DNA of 56,437 bases from JBDHUJ01 sp039809105 (GTDB lineage Bacteria; Patescibacteriota; Saccharimonadia; Saccharimonadales; UBA4665). The notes below the pieces were generated by a model. The model had not been told where the DNA came from and did not search any database. It saw only the letters and a list, made by a program, of their open reading frames with translations. This document shows, piece after piece, positions 8,811 through 16,469 of the stretch. The first letter of the stretch is position 1. Every line of letters starts with the position of its first letter. The translations under genes were made by a program, and so were the position numbers. The stretch covers positions 1 to 56,437 of the forward strand of contig JBDHUJ010000004.1 of assembly GCA_039809105.1 (NCBI GenBank). Reading direction: 5' to 3'.

Positions 8811-9104
8811 ATGAAATCGAACGTGCCACAAATTACGCTTCGGAACCTACCCGAACCGGTCAACCGGTATCTGCGGAAGCGTGCCGCGCAGACTGGTAAA
8901 AGCCTGAACCAGACGGTCATCGACGAACTTTCCCGTAGCGCGCAAAAAGAGCGTGAAGCCCAGCCTACAGTGCTGGAAACTTTGCAATGGTTCATCGGTT
9001 CGATGGACGATGAGACTTACGAAATCTTGCAACGCAATGAACGGGAAGAGAAGCAGTGGTTACGGGCTCAGGAGGCCGAACTGCGCGCCAAGGGCGAGCT
9101 GTGA
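8811..9104 (+). CDS. vapB: Ribbon-helix-helix antitoxin (VapB/FitA-like)
   Basis: A 97-aa protein with an N-terminal RHH DNA-binding motif (QITLRNLPEPVNRYLRKRAA, residues about 7-26, then GKSLNQTVIDEL), followed by a charged helical C-terminus expected to wrap the toxin. Such antitoxins neutralise a PIN RNase and repress their own operon; the palindromic promoter directly upstream fits. The toxin gene starts 5 nt after the stop codon. Confidence 0.85.
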   Translation: MKSNVPQITLRNLPEPVNRYLRKRAAQTGKSLNQTVIDELSRSAQKEREAQPTVLETLQWFIGSMDDETYEILQRNEREEKQWLRAQEAELRAKGEL

Positions 9105-9108
9105 TTGT

Positions 9109-9501
9109 ATGATTATCGATACGAACACCTATGGTGTCCCTCTGCTTCGTGACGCGAAGGTAGCTGAGCTGCTTCGTACGAGTACCCAGATAGGATTGCC
9201 TCTGCCGGTTATAGCCGAACTGCGTACGGGTTTTATCAAAGGTACGAAGTTCATCGAAAACGAAGCGCTCCTGGCTGATTTTATGAACCGAGCCGATGTT
9301 ACAATACTGCAGCCGAACGTAGCGACGACTTTGACGTATGGTGAGCTGCAAGTCTTTGCGCGCAGTAAGGGCAGGGTGTTGTCCGACAACGACATCTGGA
9401 TTGCGGCGCTGGCGCGCGAAGACGGCGATACGCTGGTGACCTACGACCAAGACTTCGCCGTCTTCCAAGAAATCTTCGGCGACAAACTTGTCATCCTCTA
9501 G
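9109..9501 (+). CDS. vapC: PIN-domain RNase toxin (VapC)
   Basis: A 130-aa PIN-domain protein, expected to be a Mg-dependent endoribonuclease inhibited by the preceding antitoxin. The acidic metal-binding set is intact: D4 (MIIDTNTYG), E37 (VIAELRTG), D95 (SDNDIWIAA) and D113/D115 (TYDQDF). A longer upstream reading of the frame exists, but ATG 9109 places the conserved IIDTN at the N-terminus as the family requires. It probably shares one transcript with vapB. Confidence 0.88.
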   Translation: MIIDTNTYGVPLLRDAKVAELLRTSTQIGLPLPVIAELRTGFIKGTKFIENEALLADFMNRADVTILQPNVATTLTYGELQVFARSKGRVLSDNDIWIAALAREDGDTLVTYDQDFAVFQEIFGDKLVIL

Positions 9502-9558
9502 TACCCGCCACCCGCCGCAGCCAAGACCAAAGCCAGAGTAACAAAGCAACAGATTACA

Positions 9559-9570
9559 GGGTCAGACCCC
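9559..9570. repeat. Short palindrome GGGTCAGACCCC
   Basis: This palindrome sits in the gap after vapC. It matches the core of the GGGGTCAGACCCC sequence commonly seen near REP-type transposase genes in other bacteria. No transposase is present nearby. The following 80 nt are rich in CCGG-type inverted words with no gene. Confidence 0.35.
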
Positions 9571-9663
9571 GTAATTTTTAAAATATGGTATAGATATTTT
9601 TTCCGGGAGCCTGCCGGCACTCGCCGGATGGCCGGACGAATTTTCCGGATAAGTAGTTAGTGC

Positions 9664-9669
9664 TACAAT
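9664..9669 (+). promoter_or_regulatory. Extended -10 (TGC-TACAAT), leaderless arrangement
   Basis: TGC-TACAAT ends 6 nt before ATG 9676, the same layout as several other genes in the window. Confidence 0.5.
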
Positions 9670-9675
9670 GCTCGT

Positions 9676-10017
9676 ATGACTAAAGTTATCCAACCACTCT
9701 CTGACCCGGATGATATTCGCGAGGAAGCGAACGAGCAAGTAAAAGAAAAGTTTACCGACTACTATGTCGATGCGCCAGCGCCCGACCCCTTAGATTTTCA
9801 CCCGCCCGCTGCAGCGGCCGCAGTGCAGCCTGACCCTGCCCAGACAGTAGCAGACGATTCGCTCGCAAACGACCCGCTGACGCATGTTCAGGTAGCGCCT
9901 CAGCCGACGGCCGCCCAGCAAGATGCGGCCGCCACGGCCGCCAGCGCCCAGGCAAACGACCCCCTTCGTGATACGACTGCTGACTCGCTGGGCGACGCCA
10001 AAGACTCAGTGCAGTAA
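9676..10017 (+). CDS. Small Ala/Asp/Pro/Gln-rich, probably disordered protein
   Basis: I do not recognise this 113-aa protein. It is acidic, has no hydrophobic segment, and after an N-terminal charged helix (DDIREEANEQVKEKF) is dominated by Ala, Pro, Gln and Asp. The tetrapeptide NDPL occurs twice (residues about 64 and 94). A leaderless-type -10 in front supports expression. It ends just before the convergent VanZ-like gene. Confidence 0.6.
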   Translation: MTKVIQPLSDPDDIREEANEQVKEKFTDYYVDAPAPDPLDFHPPAAAAAVQPDPAQTVADDSLANDPLTHVQVAPQPTAAQQDAAATAASAQANDPLRDTTADSLGDAKDSVQ

Positions 10018-10019
10018 GC

Positions 10020-10487
10020 TCAGTGCTTGAGTTCGCGCTTCATGTTGCGAAGGAAGTATAGGCACAGCCCGCCCAGCAGTACGCCGGCGACCCCGAAGAG
10101 CGCATCGACGACATCGCGTGTATTTACGACGGAGATAAAAAGCTCGACGACAAAGTTAGCCGCAATAAGCACTACGCCCAGCCAGGCTAGGACTTTTGGC
10201 GGCGCGCCCTGCAGTGTCCATATAAGCCCAATCGTCAGGTAGAGCATGCAACTTATGGATAGGTTCGACACGTGCGAGCCCCAGGTGTGCAGGGCGGGCG
10301 GCAGGTTGTACCAGAAAGCACTCTTCCGGCTGAACATAAGTGCCAATAGTACGGCAAGCATCGTGTAGTACGAAAGAAGGCCGGGGATGGTCAGGGTGTA
10401 CGGGAACGAAATGGGTTTTATTTTTTGCACGACATATTTCAGTATAAACCGGTTACGGTCTCGGACATAGCCACACATCTCTGCCAT
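10020..10487 (-). CDS. VanZ-like integral membrane protein
   Basis: A 155-aa membrane protein with about four hydrophobic helices. The last segment, VNTRDVVDALFGVAGVLLGG (about residues 120-139), resembles the VanZ signature in which Asp residues precede an N/F-x-x-G-x-x-x-G helix; the rest is not diagnostic. VanZ-like proteins are associated with envelope stress or lipoglycopeptide resistance, but the true role is unknown. The ATG at 10487 is preceded by GAGG 5 nt upstream on the minus strand. It diverges from ftsE across the structured element. Confidence 0.6.
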   Translation of the reverse strand: MAEMCGYVRDRNRFILKYVVQKIKPISFPYTLTIPGLLSYYTMLAVLLALMFSRKSAFWYNLPPALHTWGSHVSNLSISCMLYLTIGLIWTLQGAPPKVLAWLGVVLIAANFVVELFISVVNTRDVVDALFGVAGVLLGGLCLYFLRNMKRELKH

Positions 10488-10492
10488 AATAA

Positions 10493-10710
10493 CCTCAGTC
10501 CAACATAAGCAATATCCCTTCGTCTATGAGCGCAGCGAACGAGGGCGTAAGCCCGAACTTTAGGAGGAGGGGGACCTTGTCTCGAATTCACTTCGAGACA
10601 TGTTGGGAGGGTGAAGCGAGCCAGTGGCTCGCTGCAAGGCAATCTGCCGGGCAAGCTATGCTTGCCGACGCGCAGTTGCGGGGCCGCAGGATGTGGCCAG
10701 CCCCCTCCCT
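10493..10710. repeat. Structured intergenic element, copy 1 (upstream of ftsE)
   Basis: About 218 nt that are closely related to 16470-16694. Inner hairpins: 9 bp at 10578-10586/10592-10600 (TGTCTCGAA/TTCGAGACA), GCGAGC/GCTCGC near 10615-10632, and 7 bp at 10650-10656/10660-10666 (GGCAAGC/GCTTGCC). A G-rich 5' tract (near 10561-10573) can pair with the C-rich end (CCCCCTCCCT, 10701-10710), closing the element. Between copies two base pairs of the third hairpin change from G-C to A-T together. It lies between divergent genes and upstream of the ftsE promoter, so it is not part of the ftsE leader. It may be an RNA gene or a non-autonomous mobile sequence; strand is undetermined. Confidence 0.65.
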
Positions 10711-10718
10711 TAGAGGAG

Positions 10719-10751
10719 AGCTCGACAGATATGTCGAGCTCGGGGTATAAT
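10719..10751 (+). promoter_or_regulatory. ftsE promoter with 9-bp palindrome; leaderless arrangement
   Basis: TCGACA (10722-10727), an 18-nt spacer and TATAAT (10746-10751). A perfect inverted repeat AGCTCGACA-GATA-TGTCGAGCT (10719-10740) overlaps the -35 and spacer, a plausible operator. TATAAT ends 7 nt before ATG 10759. Confidence 0.65.
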
Positions 10752-10758
10752 AGTGCTA

Positions 10759-11439
10759 ATGATTTTGCTGGACAGGGTAACGAAGACCTACAATAAAAAT
10801 TTGGGGCCAGCTTTGGACCGTATTTCGTTGCACGTCGAACCGAAGGAATTCGTCATCGTCGTCGGCCAGTCGGGCGCAGGGAAGAGCACCTTGCTCAAAC
10901 TGCTGACGCGCGAGGAACGCCCCACGAGCGGCAAGATAATCGTCGGCGGCATAGACTACGACAAGCTGCCAGACAAGCACATACCGCTGCTGCGCCGTAA
11001 AGTCGGCACGGTGTTCCAGGATTTCAAACTGCTGCCAAACCGCACGGTGTTCGAAAACGTCGCCTTCGCGCTCGAAATTGTCGGCGTCAGCACCAAAGAA
11101 ATCAACAATACGGTGCCGAAGGTGCTCGACATCGTGAACCTGAAGGACAAAGCCAAGCGCATGCCCATGGAACTCTCCGGTGGTGAGCGTCAGCGTGTCG
11201 CCATCGCTCGCGCCATCGTGCGCCAGCCCAAAATCCTTATCGCCGACGAGCCGACCGGCAACCTAGACCCGAAGCATGCCTGGGACGTTATAAAGGTGCT
11301 CGAAAAAATCAACCGCTACGGTACCACGGTGTTGCTAACCACGCACAACCAGGAAATCGTCAACAAGCTGAAGCGGCGCGTCATAACCATACAGCATGGC
11401 CGCATCGCTAGCGACCGTGCCGGCGCCACGTATAAGTAG
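10759..11439 (+). CDS. ftsE: Cell-division ABC transporter ATPase FtsE
   Basis: ATPase subunit of FtsEX, which sits at the division site and activates peptidoglycan hydrolases. Walker A (GQSGAGKST, about residues 37-45), signature LSGGERQRVAIARA and Walker B ILIADEPTGNLDP are all intact; length 226 aa is normal. ATG 10759 is preferred to the in-frame GTG 10753 because the consensus -10 ends exactly 7 nt upstream. ftsX and a PcsB-like CHAP hydrolase follow, the same set as the FtsEX-PcsB system of streptococci. Confidence 0.95.
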   Translation: MILLDRVTKTYNKNLGPALDRISLHVEPKEFVIVVGQSGAGKSTLLKLLTREERPTSGKIIVGGIDYDKLPDKHIPLLRRKVGTVFQDFKLLPNRTVFENVAFALEIVGVSTKEINNTVPKVLDIVNLKDKAKRMPMELSGGERQRVAIARAIVRQPKILIADEPTGNLDPKHAWDVIKVLEKINRYGTTVLLTTHNQEIVNKLKRRVITIQHGRIASDRAGATYK

Positions 11440-11445
11440 GACAAT

Positions 11446-11526
11446 TGAAATATGAAATGTGAAAAGAGAAATATGAGTAAGGTATGCGACAACGACGTCA
11501 CATTTCACATTTCACATTTCACATTT
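11446..11526. repeat. Heptad inverted repeat between ftsE and ftsX (CACATTT x4)
   Basis: Right arm: four exact copies of CACATTT at 11499-11526. Left arm: degenerate heptads TGAAATA TGAAATG TGAAAAG AGAAATA starting at about 11446, complementary in sense to the right arm. An ORF reading extends through this array into ftsX, but a GTG with a Shine-Dalgarno after the array is the better start. Confidence 0.7.
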
Positions 11527-11549
11527 CTGCGAAATCGGAGATTTTGCCA

Positions 11550-12497
11550 GTGAAGCGCAAGCTCATAACCCTCGGCCGCATCATCCGCACCGGTATGGTG
11601 AACTTCGTGCGCGGGCTGTGGCTGGCTATCGCCGCCATGGCTATCATGATTATTACGCTCACCATCATCCTGTTTTCGGTCATCGTCAACGCCACGTTCG
11701 GCAACACGGTCGCACAGATAACTGATAAAATAAACATCTCGCTGTACCTGAAAGACGATGTCACGCCGGCCCAGACGAAAGACCTGGTGCGCAAGCTCGA
11801 AGCCCAGCCGAGCGTCGCAAGTGTGACGTACCTGACGAAAGAGCAGGCGCGGCAAGAATACATGAAACAGAACGCCGGGAACGAAGCCTTGCTCCAGGCC
11901 ATAAGCGAAACGAACAACCCGCTGCCGGCCACCGTCCAGATAAAGCCCGTAGACCTGAACCAAATCAACCAAATCCGCTCGTTTGTTGAACAGCCCGATA
12001 TCGCCAAGCTGCAATCCGACCCGGCCAGCGACAGCGGTGACCGTCGCGCGGCGATAGATAAGATTACGCACGCCACGAACATCATGCGCCGGGCGGGCGT
12101 GGTAGCGGTACTAGTCTTCGCGTTTATCTCGGTGCTCATTATTTTCAATACCATCCAGATGGCCATTTTTAACCGGCGCGACGAAATCCAGATTATGCGC
12201 CTGCTGGGCGCCAGCACGACGTACATTCGCGGGCCGTTCGTGGTCGAAAGCATTATCTACGGCATACTGTCGGCTATCGCGTCGGTACTCATTATCAACG
12301 CCATTTTCGTCACGGCCAGCAGCAGCCTGCAGGCGACCAGCTTCGGGCTGCTCGATATAACCTACAGCCAGAAGTTCTTCGAAAGCCACTACTGGTTACT
12401 TTTGGCGGTGCAGCTCGGGCTTGGTATACTTATAGGTGCTGCATCGTCTATCATAGCCACGCGGCGGTACTTAAAATTCAAGACACCAAAGAAATAA
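11550..12497 (+). CDS. ftsX: Cell-division ABC transporter permease FtsX
   Basis: Membrane subunit of FtsEX, 315 aa. One N-terminal membrane helix (about residues 22-48), an extracytoplasmic domain (ISLYLKDDVTPAQ onward, about 65-170) that contacts the wall hydrolase, then three C-terminal helices (about 185-310), the FtsX topology. GTG 11550 is chosen because CGGAG lies 9 nt upstream and because the frame upstream is only the CACATTT heptamer array. Likely co-transcribed with ftsE. The stop codon overlaps a 16-bp inverted repeat. Confidence 0.9.
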   Translation: MKRKLITLGRIIRTGMVNFVRGLWLAIAAMAIMIITLTIILFSVIVNATFGNTVAQITDKINISLYLKDDVTPAQTKDLVRKLEAQPSVASVTYLTKEQARQEYMKQNAGNEALLQAISETNNPLPATVQIKPVDLNQINQIRSFVEQPDIAKLQSDPASDSGDRRAAIDKITHATNIMRRAGVVAVLVFAFISVLIIFNTIQMAIFNRRDEIQIMRLLGASTTYIRGPFVVESIIYGILSAIASVLIINAIFVTASSSLQATSFGLLDITYSQKFFESHYWLLLAVQLGLGILIGAASSIIATRRYLKFKTPKK

Positions 12498-12618
12498 AAC
12501 CTGTCTGCGCGGCACATTTTGGGCGTAAAGCTCCGTTCCTCATTCCGTCGTATTTCTAATACGCCTCCATTCCGGTGCTCGCTTTCCATCCCAAACTGCA
12601 CTCGCGCAGACAGGTTTT
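12496..12618. repeat. Perfect 16-bp inverted repeat with 91-nt structured loop after ftsX
   Basis: AAAACCTGTCTGCGCG (12496-12511) pairs exactly with 12603-12618, whose plus strand ends in TTTT. The loop itself carries paired words (TTGGG/CCCAA and a small CGTATT-TCT-AATACG hairpin near 12548). It probably ends or shields the ftsEX transcript. The arm begins inside the ftsX stop codon. Confidence 0.7.
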
Positions 12619-12643
12619 AAGCTCATCAAATAGGGTAAGGGGG

Positions 12644-12672
12644 TTGAAAATTTTGCATAAGCGTGATAGTAT
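12644..12672 (+). promoter_or_regulatory. Promoter TTGAAA-17-TAGTAT for the PcsB-like gene
   Basis: TTGAAA (12644-12649) and TAGTAT (12667-12672) with a 17-nt spacer lie 31 nt before ATG 12704, so the hydrolase has a promoter independent of ftsEX. Confidence 0.6.
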
Positions 12673-12703
12673 AAGACCAGGTTTCAGCAACAAAAAAACC
12701 GTT

Positions 12704-13837
12704 ATGAAAACCAAAAAAGTCTCTCTCACTATCTCGTCTCGTCTTACGGCCGTCATGCTCGGTCTTTCGGCATTTATACTCATGGGCAGCGCGCTGCTGC
12801 CGGGCCTGACTGCATACGTCCGCGCCGACCAGTACGACGAGCAAATCAATACGCTGCAGCAGCAGAACAGCGCCAGCCGCGGAGCCCTGAGCGACCTTTT
12901 GGCGCAGGCCGCCAGTTACCAGGACGCCATAAACAAACTACAGCAGCAGATAAACGCGTTGCAAGCAGCTATCGACGCCAACGTTGCCCAGCAGCAAGAC
13001 CTGCAGGCGAAAATCGTCGAAAGCCAGCAGGAAATCGACCACCAGAAAACCGTTCTGGCGGCCAATGTGAAATCCGGGTATGTCGATGGCACGCCGAGTA
13101 CGCTCGAAATGCTCGCGACCAGCAAGAACCTGAGTGACTTCGTCGACAAGCAAGAGTTCCGTACTCGTGTCCAGAACAACATCCAGGATACGCTCAAGAA
13201 AATCGCCGCCCTGCAGAAGCAGTTGCAGGACCAGAAAGCCCAAGTCGAAAAACTACTTGCCGACCAAAAGAATCAGCAGAGCCAACTGGCGAGCACCCAG
13301 GCGGAGCAGAACAGCTTGCTCGCGTATAACGAAGGTCAGCAGGCGACGTACAACCAACAGATTGCCAGCAACAACTCGCAAATCCAGAGTTTGCGTCAGG
13401 CGCAGATTGCGGCGAACGCCCGCTTTATCGGTAGCGCTGGCAGCGGTCCGGCCTGTGGCGGTGGGTATCCGGCCCGGTGGTGTGAAATCCCGCAAGACAG
13501 CGTCATCGACAACTGGGGTATGTACAACCGCGAATGTGTCAGCTACACCGCCTTCCGCGTGGCTGCCAGCGGCCGCTACATGCCGTACTGGGGCGGGATA
13601 GGCAACGCTAACCAGTGGGACGATAACGCCCGCGCCTGGGGTATCCCCGTCGACCAGAACCCGCGCCCCGGCGATGTCGCCATCAGCAACGCCGGTTACT
13701 ACGGCCATGCAATGTATGTGGAAAGCGTGAACGGCGACGGCACGATAAACATTTCGCAGTACAATGCCAGCTTGAACGGTACGTATTCGACTCGCTCGAA
13801 CCTGAATCCTGCAGGCCTCTGGTTCATTCACTTCTAG
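12704..13837 (+). CDS. PcsB-like secreted peptidoglycan hydrolase (coiled coil + CHAP)
   Basis: Predicted FtsEX-activated wall amidase/endopeptidase of 377 aa. An N-terminal signal anchor (LTAVMLGLSAFILMGSAL, about residues 14-31) ends near YVRA; residues about 40-235 form a long Gln-rich coiled coil; residues about 255-377 are a CHAP domain with catalytic Cys in NRECVSYTAFR (about 278) and His in GHAMYVESV (about 334). This architecture matches PcsB, which FtsX docks through its coiled coil. ATG 12704 is chosen over the upstream in-frame ATG 12575 because the latter lies inside the inverted repeat and before the promoter. Context strongly supports a role in daughter-cell separation. Confidence 0.88.
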   Translation: MKTKKVSLTISSRLTAVMLGLSAFILMGSALLPGLTAYVRADQYDEQINTLQQQNSASRGALSDLLAQAASYQDAINKLQQQINALQAAIDANVAQQQDLQAKIVESQQEIDHQKTVLAANVKSGYVDGTPSTLEMLATSKNLSDFVDKQEFRTRVQNNIQDTLKKIAALQKQLQDQKAQVEKLLADQKNQQSQLASTQAEQNSLLAYNEGQQATYNQQIASNNSQIQSLRQAQIAANARFIGSAGSGPACGGGYPARWCEIPQDSVIDNWGMYNRECVSYTAFRVAASGRYMPYWGGIGNANQWDDNARAWGIPVDQNPRPGDVAISNAGYYGHAMYVESVNGDGTINISQYNASLNGTYSTRSNLNPAGLWFIHF

Positions 13838-13854
13838 AGAAATTTTCAATTTTT

Positions 13855-14108
13855 CAATTTTGCAATTTTCATTCAAGGCTCAATGAATCAATTTTCAAGG
13901 CCTCAAACGTGCCCGCTCTGTTATCCTGTCCAACCGCAGCGAAGCGAAGCCCTGAACTTGATTCAGGGTCGTTTCAGGACCCATGCGGTGGCACGGACGC
14001 TCATATGAAGGCATGGGTGCTGAAACAAGTTCAGCATGACAATAGGGTGAGTTGTGTTTGAAAACTGGAACCTTGGGCCTTGAAAATTGAATGAAAATTG
14101 CAAAATTG
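13855..14108. repeat. Nested inverted repeat filling the PcsB-like/ctpA gap
   Basis: The 363-nt gap 13838-14200 has no gene. An outer 22-bp perfect pair (13855-13876 with 14087-14108) is made of CAATTTT/TTTTCAA-like words, continued by CAATTTTCAAGGCC near 13890 pairing with GGCCTTGAAAATTG near 14077. Inside lie two GTCATGCTGAAC-type palindromes in opposite orientation (about 13950-13985 and 14005-14040). The same nested design recurs at 26706-26912. Confidence 0.7.
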
Positions 14109-14187
14109 AAACTTGAAAATTCTTAGCTGGTTAAGATTTGCTGGAGAATCTCGGAAAACCGTCCGTGCAGTCGTCCGGCAGGTTTGG

Positions 14188-14193
14188 TATAAT
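14188..14193 (+). promoter_or_regulatory. Extended -10 (TGG-TATAAT) of ctpA, leaderless arrangement
   Basis: TATAAT ends 7 nt before ATG 14201 and TGG precedes it. The core and gap (TATAATAGCGCTAATG) differ at one base from the ftsE promoter (TATAATAGTGCTAATG). Confidence 0.6.
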
Positions 14194-14200
14194 AGCGCTA

Positions 14201-15433
14201 ATGACAAAAGAGGGAACAAAAACCGCGGAAACCGGTGCGCCAAAAGCCGGCGGTAAGCGGCATCTGAAATTCTACGGCCTGCTGGTCGTCATGGCCGCAG
14301 CTGTCTTTACGCTCGGTGTGTTTACCGGCAACGGTACCATCCGCGTGGCAGGTCAGCGTACGAACCAGACCGGGCTTCCGGCCCGGCTCGACTTCAGCTC
14401 CATCAACGAAGTCTATTCGGCACTCCGCCAGAACTACAACGGCACGCTGACAGAGCAGCAGGTCATGGACGGCTTGAAGCACGGCCTGGCGAACTCCACC
14501 GGCGACCCCTATACGCAGTTCTTTACTGCTAAAGAATCGCAGTCGTTCAACGACCAGTTGCAAGGGACGTTTACGGGCATCGGCGCGCAGCTCGACCAAG
14601 ACGCCGACGGCAATGTCATCGTCGTGGCGCCGATAGCTGGTTCGCCGGCCGAGGCGGCGGGAGTCCGCGCCCAGGATATCATCGCGGCCATAGACGGCGA
14701 ATCTACCAGCGGTATGACTGCCCAGGCCGCGGTCACGAAAATCCGCGGCCCCAAGGGAACTCAGGTAACCCTGACGCTCGTACGTAACAAATCGGAAACG
14801 CTGAAAGTTACTATTACTCGCGACGATATAACTGTTCCCTCGGTAACCTCGAAGATACTGGACGGCAACATCGGCTATCTGCAAATAAACCAGTTCAGCG
14901 ACAATACGTTCAGCCTGGCGCAAGAAGCAGTCACATCGTTCGAAAAAGCCGGGGTAACCAAAGTTGTCCTGGACCTGCGCGATAACCCGGGCGGCCTGGT
15001 AGACGCGGCAGTGAACGTCAGCAGCCTGTGGCTGCCGAAGGGCGCGACAATCATGCAGGAAAAGCGCGGCGATACCGTCGTGGACACACTGCGGGCGACC
15101 GGCACGAACCCGCTGCAGGGCAAGCAGACGGTAGTTCTCCTGAACGGCGGTTCGGCTTCGGCGTCCGAAATCACGGCTGCGGCGCTGCACGACAACAAGG
15201 CGGCAACTATCATCGGCGAAAAGAGTTATGGCAAAGGTGTCGAACAGCAGATTATCCCGTTCAACGACGGCAGCAGCCTGAAGGTCACTGTGGCTAGCTG
15301 GAACCGCCCGAACGGCCAGAACATCAACAAAAAGGGCATTACGCCGGACCAGACGGTCAAAATGACCGAAGACGACTACAAGAACAAAGCCGACCCCCAG
15401 CTCGACGCCGCCACCGCGTATCTTACTAAATAG
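14201..15433 (+). CDS. ctpA: C-terminal processing serine protease (S41, CtpA/Prc family)
   Basis: Membrane-anchored, extracytoplasmic protease of 410 aa. N-terminal helix FYGLLVVMAAAVFTLGVFTG (about residues 22-41), a PDZ domain (about 95-185, with the TGIGAQL and PAEAAGVRAQD segments), then the S41 core. The catalytic Ser is in GSASASEI (about S320), the Lys in EKSYGKG (about K345) and a supporting Gln four residues later. Homologues trim wall hydrolases or lipoproteins; position next to FtsEX and PcsB-like hydrolase suggests the same here. ATG 14201 is chosen over ATG 14138 from promoter spacing. Confidence 0.92.
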   Translation: MTKEGTKTAETGAPKAGGKRHLKFYGLLVVMAAAVFTLGVFTGNGTIRVAGQRTNQTGLPARLDFSSINEVYSALRQNYNGTLTEQQVMDGLKHGLANSTGDPYTQFFTAKESQSFNDQLQGTFTGIGAQLDQDADGNVIVVAPIAGSPAEAAGVRAQDIIAAIDGESTSGMTAQAAVTKIRGPKGTQVTLTLVRNKSETLKVTITRDDITVPSVTSKILDGNIGYLQINQFSDNTFSLAQEAVTSFEKAGVTKVVLDLRDNPGGLVDAAVNVSSLWLPKGATIMQEKRGDTVVDTLRATGTNPLQGKQTVVLLNGGSASASEITAAALHDNKAATIIGEKSYGKGVEQQIIPFNDGSSLKVTVASWNRPNGQNINKKGITPDQTVKMTEDDYKNKADPQLDAATAYLTK

Positions 15434-15448
15434 AACATCTAAGCCTGG

Positions 15449-15457
15449 TGCTATCAT
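15449..15457 (+). promoter_or_regulatory. Extended -10 (TGC-TATCAT) of the patatin gene, leaderless arrangement
   Basis: TGC-TATCAT ends 7 nt before ATG 15465, in the short gap after ctpA. Confidence 0.5.
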
Positions 15458-15464
15458 ATAACCA

Positions 15465-16370
15465 ATGACAACTCTTTACGACCTGTTGCAGGCGCACAAA
15501 GACAAAAAAGACGGAAAACGGGTGTTCGGGCTGGTGCTTCAGGGCGGCGGTATGCGCGCCGCGTACGTGGCGGGCGCGCTCACGCCGCTGGTGGAGTACG
15601 GTTTTAACGACACCTTCGACCACGTGGTCGGCGCCAGCGCTGGTGCGATAAACGGCGCTTATTTCATTGCTGGCGAGCGGGAAATGACCAAAACCTACAC
15701 CGACAGCCTGACGAACAAGAACTTCGTGAACCTGCTGCGCCGCGAAAAGCGCGTCGACATCGACTACCTGGTCGACGTGGTGCTCAAACACAAACGGCCT
15801 ATCGACGCCGAAAAGCTGCTGCACGCCCACAGCAACCTGCACATCGTGGTGACGAAGGCTTCCAGCGGCCGCAAAAAGGTCATTTCCAACCACAATATGT
15901 TCATGGACATATACGAGGAGTTCCGGGCGACGGCCGCGCTGCCGTTGCTGTACGACCGCATGGTCAAAATAGGCAGCAAATGGTACGTGGACGGCGGCAT
16001 CGCAGACCTGCTGCCCATAGATGTGGCGCACAAGCTCGGCTGTACCGACATCGTGGTCGTCATGAGCCGCAGCACGCAGAGCTATGTGCTCGAACGCTCG
16101 CACGACCAGATGGTCAACCGGATGGTACGCTATTTCGCCAAGCAGCCGGACGCTGTCCGGCGGGAACTGCCGACCAACCAGCACATGTTCCAGACCAACT
16201 TGCGCACCCTGCGCCATCCGTTCAAAGATACACGCATATATGTGCTCGAACCCTCAAACGACCACGCCATGGTTTCGCAGGTCACCATCGAAAAAGACCG
16301 TGTCAAGGCTTGGGCCCGTTTGGGTGTCACGGACATGGACGAATTCCTCCGCCGCCCAGTCGATATATAG
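15465..16370 (+). CDS. Patatin-like phospholipase
   Basis: A 301-aa lipid acyl hydrolase using a Ser-Asp dyad. The oxyanion loop LQGGGMR (about residues 24-30), nucleophile GASAG (about S58) and DGG (about D176) are all present and correctly ordered. No signal peptide is seen. It may act in lipid turnover; Saccharibacteria are thought to obtain lipids from hosts, which makes acyl hydrolases of interest, but the substrate cannot be told from sequence. It has a leaderless-type promoter. Confidence 0.88.
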   Translation: MTTLYDLLQAHKDKKDGKRVFGLVLQGGGMRAAYVAGALTPLVEYGFNDTFDHVVGASAGAINGAYFIAGEREMTKTYTDSLTNKNFVNLLRREKRVDIDYLVDVVLKHKRPIDAEKLLHAHSNLHIVVTKASSGRKKVISNHNMFMDIYEEFRATAALPLLYDRMVKIGSKWYVDGGIADLLPIDVAHKLGCTDIVVVMSRSTQSYVLERSHDQMVNRMVRYFAKQPDAVRRELPTNQHMFQTNLRTLRHPFKDTRIYVLEPSNDHAMVSQVTIEKDRVKAWARLGVTDMDEFLRRPVDI

Positions 16371-16433
16371 TGCTTAGTGCCTAGAGCCCAAGCTCAAGCG
16401 CCTTAAGCGCGATGCATCACTTACGAAACCGCT

Positions 16434-16460
16434 TATGCTAGAGGTTGGACCTCTAGCATA
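16434..16460. terminator. Perfect 12-bp hairpin downstream of the patatin gene
   Basis: TATGCTAGAGGT (16434-16445), loop TGG and ACCTCTAGCATA (16449-16460) pair perfectly. No T-tract follows, so its role as a terminator is tentative. It directly precedes copy 2 of the structured element. Confidence 0.5.
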
Positions 16461-16469
16461 GATATCTAA

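Noticed and set aside
10493..10710. T-box riboswitch
   Set aside because: AGGGTGAAGC superficially recalls the T-box core, but the TGGNACCGCG sequence is absent and the downstream genes are ftsE and pyrG; the element also lies upstream of the promoters.
11484..11549. N-terminal extension of FtsX
   Set aside because: The extra codons are the CACATTT array and give a non-conserved HFTFHIS peptide; GTG 11550 has a Shine-Dalgarno.
12575..12703. N-terminal extension of the PcsB-like protein
   Set aside because: It lies in the inverted repeat and upstream of the promoter; the true signal peptide starts at ATG 12704.
14198..15457. 419-aa ORF antisense to ctpA
   Set aside because: Mirror frame of a recognised protease with no motif of its own.
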